Assembly: GCA_964371405.1 (NCBI GenBank)
Contig: CAYJLV010000002.1
Coordinates: 124,001 to 188,000, forward strand
DNA length: 64,000 bases
Direction of reading: 5' to 3'
Origin: JAMHWF01 sp964371405
Lineage (GTDB): Bacteria > Pseudomonadota > Gammaproteobacteria > Burkholderiales > Burkholderiaceae_C
Shown here: piece by piece, positions 51,208-60,534 of the stretch
Numbering within the stretch: position 1 is the stretch's first letter
How the letters are laid out: the number at the start of each line of letters is the position of its first letter
Program-made: the position numbers and the translations under genes
Notes under the pieces: model-generated
What the model saw: only the letters and a program-made list of their open reading frames with translations
Databases searched by the model: none
Told to the model about the DNA's origin: nothing

Positions 51208-52035
51208 TCAGCGCGCGCCGGCGCGCAGCGTGCGCAGCCGGCTCTCGAGCGCCGCCGCGTTGAGCACGCCGAGGTGCGCATCGACGAGGCGGCCGCGCGC
51301 GTCGTAGAAGAGCGTCGTCGGCAGGCCGCGCGAGCCGACGAGCGGCCCGAGTTGCCTGGCGGCGTCGAGCAGAACGTTGGAGAGATCGAGGTCCTGGTCG
51401 ACGAGGTAGGCGCGGATCGCCGACGCCGACTCGCCCTGGTTCACGAACAGGAACGTGACGCCCGTCTCGCGGCGCTGCGCGGCAGCGAGCATCGGCATCT
51501 CTTCGCGACACGGCGGGCACCAGGTGGCCCACAGGTTGACGACGGCAGGTCGCCCGGCCGTGGCCTGCGCCAGTTCGACGGGCGCGCCGCTGGCGTGGTC
51601 GACGAGCGCGAGCGCAGGCAGCGGCGGCCGCTCGCGCAGCGCGCCGCCGCCGAGCGCTGCCGTCGCGGCGGCCCATGCGACGCCGCCGCTGAACGCCGCA
51701 AGCGCCACCGGCCGGCGCAGCGCGGGCCGGCGCAGCGCGCGCCACGCCAGCCACGCCGCGCCGGCCGCGAAGCCCGCCGGCACGTGCCAGCCGCCGTCAC
51801 GCACGTCGAGCACCGACCATGGCGTCGGCGCGTAGGCCGACAGGTTCAGCGCGACGTGCACCAGGCGCGCCATCAGCAACCCGGCGAAGGCCGCCAACCC
51901 CACGGCGTTGGCCGCTGCATCGGCGTGGTCGCGCCCGGCCAGCCGGGATGCCAGCCACGACGCGCCCCACACGGCGACGATCAGCAGCAGCGGGGCGACG
52001 GGAAAAGCGAGCGGGCCGAGCGTGATCGACAGCAT
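51208..52035 (-). CDS. TlpA-like thioredoxin fused to a membrane domain
   Basis: A 275-residue protein. Residues 1-125 are four or so membrane helices reminiscent of prolipoprotein diacylglyceryl transferase (Lgt). Residues 135-275 are a TlpA/ResA-type thioredoxin domain with active site WATWCPPCREE and cis-Pro loop RGLPTTLFYD. It should act in the periplasm as a thiol-disulfide reductant. It follows two genes on the minus strand, the SQR and a small membrane protein, which suggests a sulfur-redox setting. Confidence 0.85.
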   Translation of the reverse strand: MLSITLGPLAFPVAPLLLIVAVWGASWLASRLAGRDHADAAANAVGLAAFAGLLMARLVHVALNLSAYAPTPWSVLDVRDGGWHVPAGFAAGAAWLAWRALRRPALRRPVALAAFSGGVAWAAATAALGGGALRERPPLPALALVDHASGAPVELAQATAGRPAVVNLWATWCPPCREEMPMLAAAQRRETGVTFLFVNQGESASAIRAYLVDQDLDLSNVLLDAARQLGPLVGSRGLPTTLFYDARGRLVDAHLGVLNAAALESRLRTLRAGAR

Positions 52036-52067
52036 CGGCCGATTGTGCGGCGCGCCGTCGCGCGCGG

Positions 52068-52400
52068 CTAACGCCGCCGCTTCAGCGCGAACAGCGGCCA
52101 GACGAACAGCGCTGCCGCGCCGGCGAAGCCGAATGCGACGCCGGCGAGGTTGGCCCAGTCGACCCAGTAGCGCAGCTCGCCCAGCGACGAGCGCGTCGCC
52201 CCGGGCACCCAGAGGAAGGCGACGACGGCGACGACGGCCGCGACCGCCGCGGCGCCGCCGAGGCCGGCGCGCCAGGCAGCGCCGCGGCGCGACGCGGCGA
52301 CCATCAGCGCGATCCACACGGCGAGCGCGGCGAGCAGCCACGGCGCGGCGCCGAGAGCGATCTCCCACACGATGTTGAGCACGAGCCAGATTTCGTACAT
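52068..52400 (-). CDS. Small inner-membrane protein in the SQR group
   Basis: A 110-residue protein with about three hydrophobic segments (LNIVWEIALGAAPWLLAAL, AAAVAAVVAVVAFLWV, FGFAGAAALFVWPLFAL). No cysteine or heme motif is present and I recognise no named family. It lies 19 bp after the SQR gene and 32 bp before the TlpA-like gene, all one strand. Confidence 0.65.
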   Translation of the reverse strand: MYEIWLVLNIVWEIALGAAPWLLAALAVWIALMVAASRRGAAWRAGLGGAAAVAAVVAVVAFLWVPGATRSSLGELRYWVDWANLAGVAFGFAGAAALFVWPLFALKRRR

Positions 52401-52419
52401 CGCATTGCCCCCGGTTCGT

Positions 52420-53763
52420 TCAGACGCGGCCCTTGAGCACCGCCTGGTAGGCAGGCTTGAGCAGCCGGTACTTCATCAGCCATGCGAAATAGCTGTCCTG
52501 CAGCGGATCGAGCCCCGGCAGCGACGGCTGCAGCTTGCCGTCGTAGTCGAACTCGATCAACAGCGCCGAGCCCTCGCGCACGATCAGCGGGCACGAGGTG
52601 TAGCCGTCGAACGCCGCGTCGGGCTTGCGCCCGGCGACGACCTCGGCGAGGTTGTGCGCGACGATGGGCGCGCTCTTCTTGACGGTGGCCGCCGTCTTGC
52701 CGCGCGGCGTGCCGTTGATGTCGCCGATGCCGAACACGTTCGGGAAGCGCCGGTGCTGCAGCGTCGTCTTGTCGACCTCGAGCCAGCCGCCGGCTGCGAA
52801 CGGCCCTTCCTTCCAGGCGAGGTCGCTGTTCTTCACGGCGTCGATCGCGCGCATCGGCGGCACGACGTGCAGGAAGTCGTAAGGCAGCTGCTGCTTCTCG
52901 CCCTCGGGTGACACGAAGGTGGCGCGGCGCGCGCCGATGTCGACAGCGACGAGCTTTTGCGTGAACTCGACGTCGACGCCCAGCGCGTTCCAGCGCTCGA
53001 GCACGTTGTCGTTGACCGCCTTGACGCCGAACACGTTGCCCAACGCCGAATGGAACACCACCTTGGACTTGTCGAGCGTGCCGGCCTGGCGCAGCCGGTC
53101 GCGCAGCATGAACGTCATCTTCAGCGGCGCGCCGGCGCACTTGAGCGGCGTCGCCGGCAGCGTCATCAGCGCATTGCCGCCCTTGGCGGCATAGGCCTGC
53201 ATCGCGGCCCACGTCGCCTCGGCGGCCTGCGGGCCGGCATAGACGCTGGCCAGGCCGTCACGGCCGATCGCGGCAACGTCCATGCCATCGATCTGCGCAT
53301 AGTCGAGGTGCAGGCCGGTCGCGACGACGAGGAAGTCGTAGCGGATGCGCTGGCCACCCGCGGTGACGACGGTGTTGGCCGCCGGGTCGAAGGCGGCGAC
53401 GGCGTCCTTGATCCATTCGACGCCGGCGGGCTGCAGCTCGGCGTTGCGATCACGCACCTTGTCGACCGGCCAGACGCCGGTCGCGACGAGCGTGTAGCCC
53501 GGCTGGTAGTTGTGCTCCTCCTTGCGGTCGACGATCGTGATCTTCGCGCCGTCGAGCAGGTGGCCCAGGCGGTGCGCGACGGCGATACCACCGAGCCCGC
53601 TGCCCGCGATCACGATGTGCGCATTGGTCTTCACGGCTGCGGCGCGCGTCGGCTGCGTCGCCGCGGCGGCGACGGGCGCCAGGCCGAGTGCCTGCAGCCA
53701 GCGGCGGCGCGCCGGGTCGCAGGGTTCGTCGCTGCGCGGCGAGGCAGGGTGCGGACCTTGCAT
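52420..53763 (-). CDS. Sulfide:quinone oxidoreductase-like flavoprotein
   Basis: A 447-residue FAD protein. The N-terminus carries a twin-arginine-like RRRWLQALGLAPVAA signal. The FAD-binding Rossmann motif is VIAGSGLGGIA and the second is VVATGLHLDY. Two cysteines fit the SQR redox pair (PLKCAGAPLK and TSCPLIV). The segment FGIGDINGTPRGKTAATVKK is usual for SQR/FCSD. It should oxidise sulfide and reduce quinone on the membrane. The start at 53763 follows a GAGGAGAC ribosome site. Confidence 0.88.
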   Translation of the reverse strand: MQGPHPASPRSDEPCDPARRRWLQALGLAPVAAAATQPTRAAAVKTNAHIVIAGSGLGGIAVAHRLGHLLDGAKITIVDRKEEHNYQPGYTLVATGVWPVDKVRDRNAELQPAGVEWIKDAVAAFDPAANTVVTAGGQRIRYDFLVVATGLHLDYAQIDGMDVAAIGRDGLASVYAGPQAAEATWAAMQAYAAKGGNALMTLPATPLKCAGAPLKMTFMLRDRLRQAGTLDKSKVVFHSALGNVFGVKAVNDNVLERWNALGVDVEFTQKLVAVDIGARRATFVSPEGEKQQLPYDFLHVVPPMRAIDAVKNSDLAWKEGPFAAGGWLEVDKTTLQHRRFPNVFGIGDINGTPRGKTAATVKKSAPIVAHNLAEVVAGRKPDAAFDGYTSCPLIVREGSALLIEFDYDGKLQPSLPGLDPLQDSYFAWLMKYRLLKPAYQAVLKGRV

Positions 53764-54115
53764 GCTCGTCTCCTCGAGGTCACGGCCGGGGGTACCCGTC
53801 GTCTGCGGGTCTGCGGCTGATTGGGAATCCTGCGGCCCGAAGGCCTCCGGAATTCGCCTTGGGGCGGCCCGGCGTCTCATGCGGATTTGAATCCCGCCGG
53901 CCCGGATGCACCTTGACCTGTCGCAACGTTCCCACAGAATATCAGTGTGAACTGATGGAATGAAGCACCGAGGGCGCGTCTGCGCCCGACGCGGGCCGCA
54001 GTCAGTTTGACGTCAGTCCCGCGTCAGCGCACAGTCAGTCGCATCCCGCACGATCGCGCCCTTCGGTTCCGGCCCCGGAACCGCGATTCGCAGAACTGCA
54101 GTACGAGGAGACGAC
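53764..54115. other. 352-bp divergent intergenic region between SQR and DUF485/actP
   Basis: No gene seen. It holds the 5' regions of two divergent operons, including an inverted repeat tcagt-N4-actga (53942-53955) in a locally AT-richer patch, several repeats of gtcag between 54001 and 54045, and the CGAGGAGA ribosome site of the DUF485 gene. I found no convincing -35/-10 pair. Confidence 0.5.
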
Positions 54116-54424
54116 ATGGACGACGACCTGGTCCGTCGCATCGCCAGCCACCCCGCATACCAGGAGCTCAAGCGCAAGCGCACCGGCTACGGCTGGTGGC
54201 TGACGATCGTGATGCTCATCGTGTACTACGGCTTCATCCTGCTGGTGGCGTTCAACAAGCCCTTCCTCGCGCAGAAGCTCGGCGCGGGGGTCACGACGAT
54301 CGGCATGCCGATCGGTCTGGGCGTCATCGTGTTCACCATCGTGATCACGGCCGTCTACGTGCGGCGCGCCAACAGCGAGTTCGACCGGCTGTCGGACCAG
54401 GTCACCAAGGCGGTGCTGAAATGA
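54116..54424 (+). CDS. DUF485 membrane protein (YjcH-like)
   Basis: A 102-residue protein with two membrane helices, HPAYQELKRKRTGYGW before the first and YVRRANSEFDRL after the second, both standard for DUF485. It is the usual small partner encoded before acetate permease. Its stop overlaps the actP start as ATGA. Confidence 0.92.
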   Translation: MDDDLVRRIASHPAYQELKRKRTGYGWWLTIVMLIVYYGFILLVAFNKPFLAQKLGAGVTTIGMPIGLGVIVFTIVITAVYVRRANSEFDRLSDQVTKAVLK

Positions 54425-56142
54425 GCGCGATCGACACGAAACGCGCTCTCGCGCTGCTGGCGCTGGCCGCCGCGGCAGGCGGCGCCTTGGCCGCCGGAGC
54501 CGACCTGGGGCAGGCACAGAAGCAGGCCACCAACTGGACGGCGATCGGCATGTTCGGCGTGTTCGTCGTGTTCACGCTGTTCATCACGAAGTGGGCCGCC
54601 GCGCGCACCAAGAGCGCGGCCGACTTCTACACCGCCGGCGGCGGCATCACGGGCTTTCAGAACGGCCTGGCGATCGCCGGCGACTACATGTCGGCGGCAT
54701 CGTTCCTCGGCATCTCGGCGGCCGTGATGGTCTCGGGCTTCGACGGGCTGATCTACTCGATCGGCTTTCTCGTCGGTTGGCCCGTCGTCACGTTCCTGCT
54801 CGCCGAGCGGCTGCGCAACCTCGGCAAGTTCACCTTCGCCGATGTCGCCGCGTTCCGCTTCTCGCAGACGCCGGTGCGCGTGTTCGCCGCGTCGGGCACG
54901 CTGGTCGTCGTGGCGTTCTACCTGATCGCGCAGATGGTCGGCGCGGGCCAGCTGATCAAGCTGCTGTTCGGGCTCGAGTACTGGATCGCCGTCGTCATCG
55001 TCGGCGCGCTGATGATGGTCTACGTGCTGTTCGGCGGCATGACGGCCACGACCTGGGTGCAGATCATCAAGGCCATCATGCTGCTGGGCGGCGCGACTTT
55101 CATGGCCTTCATGGTGATGTGGAACTTCGGCTTCAGTCCGGAGGCCATGTTCGCGAAGGCGGTGGACATCAAGACGGGGCTGGCCGGTGCGGCAGGCAAG
55201 GCGCCCGACGTGGCCGCGAAGGAGGGCTTCTCGATCATGGGGCCGGGCGGCTTCGTGAAGGATCCGGTCTCGGCGATCAGCTTCGGCATGGCGCTGATGT
55301 TCGGCACCGCCGGCCTGCCGCACATTCTGATGCGCTTCTTCACCGTGCCCAACGCCAAGGAGGCGCGCAAGTCGGTGCTGTGGGCGACGACGTGGATCGG
55401 CTACTTCTACGTGCTGACCTTCATCATCGGCTTCGGCGCCATCACCTTCGTGTTGACCGATCCGCAGTTCCTCGACGCCAGGGGCGGCCTGCTCGGCGGC
55501 GGCAACATGGCGGCGATCCACCTCGCCAACGCGGTGGGCGGCAACGTGTTTCTCGGCTTCATCTCGGCGGTCGCGTTCGCGACGATCCTCGCCGTGGTGG
55601 CCGGCCTCACGCTGTCGGGCGCCTCGGCGGTGTCGCACGATCTCTACGCCACCGTGATCAAGGGCGGCAAGGCCGACAGCGCGGCCGAGCTGCGCGTCTC
55701 GCGCATCACGACCGTCATCCTCGGCATCGTCGCCGTCGTGCTGGGCATCGCCTTCGAGAAGCAGAACATCGCCTTCATGGTGTCGCTGGCGTTCGCGATC
55801 GCCGCGTCGGCCAACTTCCCGGTGCTGCTGATGTCGGTGCTGTGGAAGGGCTGCACGACCAGGGGCGCGGTGATCGGCGGCTTCCTCGGGCTGGTGTCGT
55901 CGGTCGGGCTGACCGTCGTGTCGCCGGCGGTGTGGGAAGCCACGCTCGGCAACCCGAAGGGCTCGGCGCTGTTCCCGTACACGTCGCCGGCGCTGTTCTC
56001 GATGACGATCGGCTTCGTCGGGATCTGGCTGTTCTCGGTGCTCGACCGCAGCGCGCGCGGCAACCAGGACCGCGCGGGCTTCCTCGCGCAGCAGGTCCGC
56101 TCCGAGACGGGCATCGGCGCGTCGGGAGCCTCGGGCCACTGA
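54421..56142 (+). CDS. actP: Cation/acetate symporter
   Basis: A 573-residue sodium:solute symporter (SSS family) with a likely cleaved N-terminal signal and about 13 membrane helices. Strong ActP motifs are AGGGITGFQNGLAIAGDYMS (20 residues), GTAGLPHILMRFFTVPN and FATILAVVAGLTLSGASAVS. It takes up acetate and similar short carboxylates. A near-perfect terminator lies 21 nt after the stop, so the genes downstream need their own or read-through transcription. Confidence 0.94.
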   Translation: MSAIDTKRALALLALAAAAGGALAAGADLGQAQKQATNWTAIGMFGVFVVFTLFITKWAAARTKSAADFYTAGGGITGFQNGLAIAGDYMSAASFLGISAAVMVSGFDGLIYSIGFLVGWPVVTFLLAERLRNLGKFTFADVAAFRFSQTPVRVFAASGTLVVVAFYLIAQMVGAGQLIKLLFGLEYWIAVVIVGALMMVYVLFGGMTATTWVQIIKAIMLLGGATFMAFMVMWNFGFSPEAMFAKAVDIKTGLAGAAGKAPDVAAKEGFSIMGPGGFVKDPVSAISFGMALMFGTAGLPHILMRFFTVPNAKEARKSVLWATTWIGYFYVLTFIIGFGAITFVLTDPQFLDARGGLLGGGNMAAIHLANAVGGNVFLGFISAVAFATILAVVAGLTLSGASAVSHDLYATVIKGGKADSAAELRVSRITTVILGIVAVVLGIAFEKQNIAFMVSLAFAIAASANFPVLLMSVLWKGCTTRGAVIGGFLGLVSSVGLTVVSPAVWEATLGNPKGSALFPYTSPALFSMTIGFVGIWLFSVLDRSARGNQDRAGFLAQQVRSETGIGASGASGH

Positions 56143-56163
56143 CGCGGCTCGCGTGACGAAGGG

Positions 56164-56198
56164 CGGGACTGCGGGCACACTGCCCGCAGTCCCGTTTT
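56164..56198 (+). terminator. Intrinsic terminator of DUF485-actP
   Basis: A 14-bp perfect stem (56164-56177 with 56181-56194) and 3-nt loop, followed by TTTT. It also argues against a start of the next gene at 56153, since that would put the terminator inside the coding sequence. Confidence 0.92.
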
Positions 56199-56215
56199 CG
56201 CTTGGCGGTCTATCG

Positions 56216-57646
56216 ATGTCGCAAGCCCCTGCACCGCAGTTCCAGCGCGAGTGGTTGTCGCTCGCGACGGCGCGCGTGCGCGACGCCTACATCCGCAAGG
56301 CGCACTACGTCGACGGCGGCGAGGACCTCGTCACGCTGTGCCGGCGCCTGGCGCTGCTCGGGCTGACGCACGCGCTGGTGCGCGACGGCGACCGCCTGGG
56401 CATCTTCACGACGACGGATCTGCGCGACGCGTTGCTGCGCGACGTGCCGCCCGCCGCGCTGACGGTGCGCGACGTGGCGCGTTTCGACCTCGTCGCCGTG
56501 CATCCCGAGGCCGAGCTGTTCGAGGCGCTGCTGCTGATGGTGCGCCACCGCGTGCATCGCCTCGTCGTGCGCGACGGCGACACGGTGCTCGGGCTGCTCG
56601 GGCAACTCGACCTCGTCAGCTTCGTCGCCAACCATTCGCACATCGTCGCGCTGCAGATCGACGAGGCGGCCTCGGTCGCCGACCTGCAGTCGGCCGCGAA
56701 GCGCATCGACGCGATGATCGAGGCGCTGCACGCCAACGGCACGCGCATCGAGCGCATCGCGCAGCTCGTCGGCGAGCTCAACGCGCGGCTGATCGCGCGC
56801 CTGTGGGCGCTGCTCGCGCCGGCGGAGCTGGTCGCCAACAGCTGCCTCGTCGTGATGGGCAGCGAGGGTCGCGGCGAGCAGATCCTCAAGACCGACCAGG
56901 ACAACGCGCTGCTGCTGCGCGACGGATTCGAATTCGCGGGCCTCGACGCGATCGCCGCGCAGTTCGCCGCCGCGCTGGCCGCGTTCGGCTACCCGCCGTG
57001 CCCGGGCGGCGTGATGCTGACGAACCCGCAGTGGCGTCAGCCGCTGGCGCGCTTTCGCACCACGATGCGCGACTGGATCCACGGCAGCGACCCGGAAGGG
57101 CCGATGCAGCTCGCCATCTTTCTCGACGCCGCCGCCGTCGCCGGCGACGCGGCGCTGCTGCGCGCGGCGCGCGAGCACCTCGACACGCTGCTCGCCGCCA
57201 GCGACGCCTTCCTGGCGCGCTTCGCCGCGGCCGCCGACCGCTTCGACGAGCCGGCGAGCTGGTGGACGCGCCTCACGTCGCGGCGCGACGAGCAGCCGCT
57301 GGACCTGAAGAAACTCGGCACCTTCCCGATCGTGCATGGCGTGCGCGCGCTCGCGCTGCGCCAGCGCGTGCATGCCGTCGGCACGGCCGAGCGCATTGCC
57401 GCGCTGGCCGCGCAGGGCGAGCTCGACGCCGCGCTGGCGCGCGATCTGCAGGACGCGCTGCAGCTGCTGATGAGCCTGCGCCTCGCGCAGCAGCTGCGCC
57501 AGCGCGCGGCCGGCGTTGCGCCCGACAATCTGCTGCAGCCGTCGCAGCTCGGCACCATCGAGCGCGACGCGCTGCGCGACGCGCTGGCCATCGTGCGGCG
57601 TTTTCGCGCGCTGCTGCGCCAGCGCCTGCGCCTCGATTCCTTGTAG
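56216..57646 (+). CDS. CBS-pair and DUF294 nucleotidyltransferase-like protein
   Basis: A 476-residue soluble protein. Two CBS domains (about residues 25-140) are followed by a GlnD-type nucleotidyltransferase core with MGSEGRGEQ and TDQDNAL, and then a DUF294 C-terminal domain. The usual cNMP-binding domain at the N-terminus is absent. Genes of this family sit beside ActP-like symporters and DnaQ-type exonucleases in many Proteobacteria. It may modify or sense a nucleotide. Start at ATG 56216, just after the actP terminator. Confidence 0.87.
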   Translation: MSQAPAPQFQREWLSLATARVRDAYIRKAHYVDGGEDLVTLCRRLALLGLTHALVRDGDRLGIFTTTDLRDALLRDVPPAALTVRDVARFDLVAVHPEAELFEALLLMVRHRVHRLVVRDGDTVLGLLGQLDLVSFVANHSHIVALQIDEAASVADLQSAAKRIDAMIEALHANGTRIERIAQLVGELNARLIARLWALLAPAELVANSCLVVMGSEGRGEQILKTDQDNALLLRDGFEFAGLDAIAAQFAAALAAFGYPPCPGGVMLTNPQWRQPLARFRTTMRDWIHGSDPEGPMQLAIFLDAAAVAGDAALLRAAREHLDTLLAASDAFLARFAAAADRFDEPASWWTRLTSRRDEQPLDLKKLGTFPIVHGVRALALRQRVHAVGTAERIAALAAQGELDAALARDLQDALQLLMSLRLAQQLRQRAAGVAPDNLLQPSQLGTIERDALRDALAIVRRFRALLRQRLRLDSL

Positions 57647-57677
57647 CCGGGCAGGGCGGCGTCCGAGAAAGGCAACC

Positions 57678-57875
57678 ATGTTCGACGACCTGTCCTCGCA
57701 ACGCCTGCTCGCGCTGTTCGCACTCGGCTGGTTGGCGCTCAATGCGCCGCTGCTCGCGCTGTGGGACGTCGATCTCGTCGTGCTCGGCGTGCCGGCGCTG
57801 CCGTTCGCGCTGTTCAGCGGCTGGGCCGCGCTGATCGCCGCGGCGGCCTGGATCGCCGAACGGGGAAGGGACTGA
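57678..57875 (+). CDS. 65-residue membrane protein
   Basis: A tiny protein with two hydrophobic segments (LLALFALGWLALNAPLLALW and ALPFALFSGWAALIAAAAWI) and a charged tail. It sits 4 bp before the kinase gene and has the position and size of small proteins that pair with SSS-type transporters. No named family recognised with certainty. Confidence 0.65.
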   Translation: MFDDLSSQRLLALFALGWLALNAPLLALWDVDLVVLGVPALPFALFSGWAALIAAAAWIAERGRD

Positions 57876-57879
57876 CGCG

Positions 57880-60534
57880 ATGCTGTCGGCCTCGGTCGTC
57901 GTCGCCGCATCGTTCGCCTGGCTGGCGCTGCTGTTCGTCGTCGCGCACGCGGCGGACCGGCGCGCGCAGCAGGGCCGATCGGTGATCGGCAACGCCTGGG
58001 TCTATGCGTTGTCGATGGGCGTCTACTGCACGGCCTGGACCTACTTCGGCAGCATCGGCCGCGCCGCCACGTCGGGGCTGTGGTTCCTGCCGATCTACCT
58101 CGGGCCGACGCTGGCGATGCTGCTGGCCTGGACCGTGCTGCGCAAGATGGTGCGCATCGCGCGCCGCGACCGCATCACGACGATCGCCGACTTCATCGCC
58201 AGCCGCCACGGCCAGAGCCGCGCGCTGGCGGCGCTGGTCACGCTGATCGCCGTCGTCGGCATCCTGCCCTACGTCGCGCTGCAGTTGAAGGCGATCGCCA
58301 GCGGCTGGGCCGTGCTGACGACGCCGCCCGGCGCGGCGCCGGAGCATCCGGCCGCCTGGTGGCGCGACAGCACGCTCTACGTCGCGCTCGCGCTCGGCGT
58401 CTTCACGGTCGCCTTCGGGACGCGCCGGCTCGACGCCAGCGAGCGCCACGAGGGCATGGTCGCGGCGATCGCCGTCGAGTCTGTCGTCAAGCTGATCGCC
58501 TTCGTCGCCGTCGGCATCTTCGTGACCTGGGGCCTGCACGACGGCGTCGGCGACATCTTCGCGCGCGCTGCGGCGAGCGCCGAGTTGCGCCCGCTGCTCG
58601 GCCTGGGCGAGAGCTTCGACGGCGGCGCCTGGTTCGGGCTGACGCTGCTGGCGATGCTGTCGGTGATCCTGCTGCCGCGCCAGTTCCAGATGATCGTGAT
58701 CGAGAACGTCGACGAGCGCCACCTGCGGCGCGCGTCGTGGGCGTTTCCGGCCTACCTGCTGGCGATCAACTTGTTCGTGCTGCCGATCGCGTTCGGCGGG
58801 CTGCTGTACTTCGGCAGCGGCGGGGCCGACCCCGAGACCTTCGTGCTGACGCTGCCGCTGGCGGCCGGCCAGCCGGTGCTCGCGCTGCTCGCTTTCGTCG
58901 GCGGGCTGTCGGCGGCCACCGGCATGATCATCGTCGAGACGATCGCCGTCTCGACGATGGTCAGCAACGACCTCGTGCTGCCGCTGCTGCTGCGCGCCGG
59001 CCGGCAGCGCGATCGCGAGCTGACCGGCGTGTTGCTGGGGATCCGCCGCGCCGTCATCGTCGCGCTGCTGCTGCTGGGGTATCTGTACTTCCACATCGCC
59101 GGCGAGGCCTATGCGCTGGTCAGCATCGGGCTGATCAGCTTCGCCGCGGTCGCCCAGTTCGCGCCGGCGCTGTTCGGCGGCATCTACTGGAAGGGCGGCA
59201 CGCGCGCCGGCGCGCTGACCGGGCTGGTGGCGGGCTTCGCGCTGTGGGCGTGGACCTTGATGCTGCCGTCGATCGCCAAGTCGGGCTGGTTGCCGATCGG
59301 TTTCGTCGAGCACGGGCCCTGGGGCATCGCTGCGCTGCGCCCCGAGCGGCTGTTCGGCCTCGGCGGCCTCGACGCGCTGACGCACGCGTTGTTCTGGAGC
59401 CTGTTCGCCAATGCCGGCCTCTACGTCGCGGTGTCGTTGTGGCGCCGGCCGTCGGCGCGCGAGACGGGGCAGGCGCTGCGCTTCGTCGACGCGATGCGCA
59501 GCGACGACGGCGCGCCGGTGCTGTGGCGCGGACGCGCGAGGCTCGCCGACCTGCGCCGGCTCGCCGCGCGCATCCTCGGCGCGGCACCGGCCGAACAGCT
59601 GTTCGCCGACGCGGCGCGCGAGCGCGGCATCGTCGACGCGGCGCGGCTGCCGGCCGACGGGCGGCTGGTGCAGCAAGTCGAGCGCGAGCTCTCCGGCGCG
59701 GTGGGCAGCGCTTCGGCGCGTGTGCTGGTCGCCGCCGCCGTCGACGAGGAGCAGCTGGGCGCCGACGAGGTGCTGCGCATCGTCGGCGAGGCGGAGCAGC
59801 TGCGCGCCGCGAACGAGCAGTTGCGCGACCTCGACCGGCAGAAGGACGACTTCGTCTCGTCGGTGTCGCACGAGCTGCGCACCCCGCTCACGTCGATCCG
59901 CGCCCTGACGGAGCTGATGCGCGACGACCCCGACATGGATCCGGCACAGCGCGAGCACTTTCTCGGCCTGGTCGTCGGCGAGAGCGAGCGGCTGACGCGG
60001 CTCGTCAACCAGGTGCTCGACCTGGCCAAGATGGAGTCGGGCAATGCCGAATGGCGCCACACCGAGGTCGACCTGCGCGGGCTCGTCGGTCAGGCCGTGC
60101 AGACGACGGCCGAGCTGTTCCGCGGGCGCGGCGCCGTCGTCGACCTGCGCCTGCCGCCTGCGCTGCCGATGCTGCACGGCGACGCCGACCGGCTGACGCA
60201 GGTGCTGCTCAACCTGCTGACGAATGCCGCCAAGTTCGTGCCCCAGGGCCGCGGGCGCGTCGTCGTCGAGCTGCGCGCCGGCGCACGCGGCGCCGTCGTC
60301 ACCGTCGCCGACAACGGGCCCGGCGTGCCGCCGGAGCAGCGGCAGCTCGTGTTCGAGAAGTTCCGCCAGGGCGGCGATGCGCTGAACCGGCCGCAGGGCA
60401 CGGGGCTGGGCCTGCCGATCAGCCGGCGCATCGTCGAGCACCACGGCGGCACGATGTGGCTCGAATCTGCGCCCGGTCAAGGCGCGACCTTCGGTTTCGA
60501 GTTGCCATGGCATATGGAGGAGGCCACGACATGA
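57880..60534 (+). CDS. SSS-transporter-domain sensor histidine kinase (CbrA/CrbS-like)
   Basis: An 884-residue kinase. Residues 1 to about 520 form a 12-13 helix SSS transporter-like domain (GVYCTAWTYFGSIGRAATSG, LPRQFQMIVIENV). A short linker without a clear PAS leads to the HisKA domain with phospho-accepting His664 in SVSHELRTPLTSI, then an ATPase with NLLTNAAKF, ADNGPG and GTGLGLPIS. It probably senses or transports a carboxylate and signals to the regulator gene that overlaps its stop by ATGA. CrbS in Vibrio/Pseudomonas controls acetate use. Confidence 0.92.
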   Translation: MLSASVVVAASFAWLALLFVVAHAADRRAQQGRSVIGNAWVYALSMGVYCTAWTYFGSIGRAATSGLWFLPIYLGPTLAMLLAWTVLRKMVRIARRDRITTIADFIASRHGQSRALAALVTLIAVVGILPYVALQLKAIASGWAVLTTPPGAAPEHPAAWWRDSTLYVALALGVFTVAFGTRRLDASERHEGMVAAIAVESVVKLIAFVAVGIFVTWGLHDGVGDIFARAAASAELRPLLGLGESFDGGAWFGLTLLAMLSVILLPRQFQMIVIENVDERHLRRASWAFPAYLLAINLFVLPIAFGGLLYFGSGGADPETFVLTLPLAAGQPVLALLAFVGGLSAATGMIIVETIAVSTMVSNDLVLPLLLRAGRQRDRELTGVLLGIRRAVIVALLLLGYLYFHIAGEAYALVSIGLISFAAVAQFAPALFGGIYWKGGTRAGALTGLVAGFALWAWTLMLPSIAKSGWLPIGFVEHGPWGIAALRPERLFGLGGLDALTHALFWSLFANAGLYVAVSLWRRPSARETGQALRFVDAMRSDDGAPVLWRGRARLADLRRLAARILGAAPAEQLFADAARERGIVDAARLPADGRLVQQVERELSGAVGSASARVLVAAAVDEEQLGADEVLRIVGEAEQLRAANEQLRDLDRQKDDFVSSVSHELRTPLTSIRALTELMRDDPDMDPAQREHFLGLVVGESERLTRLVNQVLDLAKMESGNAEWRHTEVDLRGLVGQAVQTTAELFRGRGAVVDLRLPPALPMLHGDADRLTQVLLNLLTNAAKFVPQGRGRVVVELRAGARGAVVTVADNGPGVPPEQRQLVFEKFRQGGDALNRPQGTGLGLPISRRIVEHHGGTMWLESAPGQGATFGFELPWHMEEATT

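Noticed and set aside
53899..53942. TTGACC with a -10 near agaatat as a sigma-70 promoter
   Set aside because: The -10 matches poorly at the 17-bp spacing and the 21-bp spacing is too long.
56153..56215. Earlier start of the DUF294 gene
   Set aside because: It would run through a strong intrinsic terminator; the ATG at 56216 fits.
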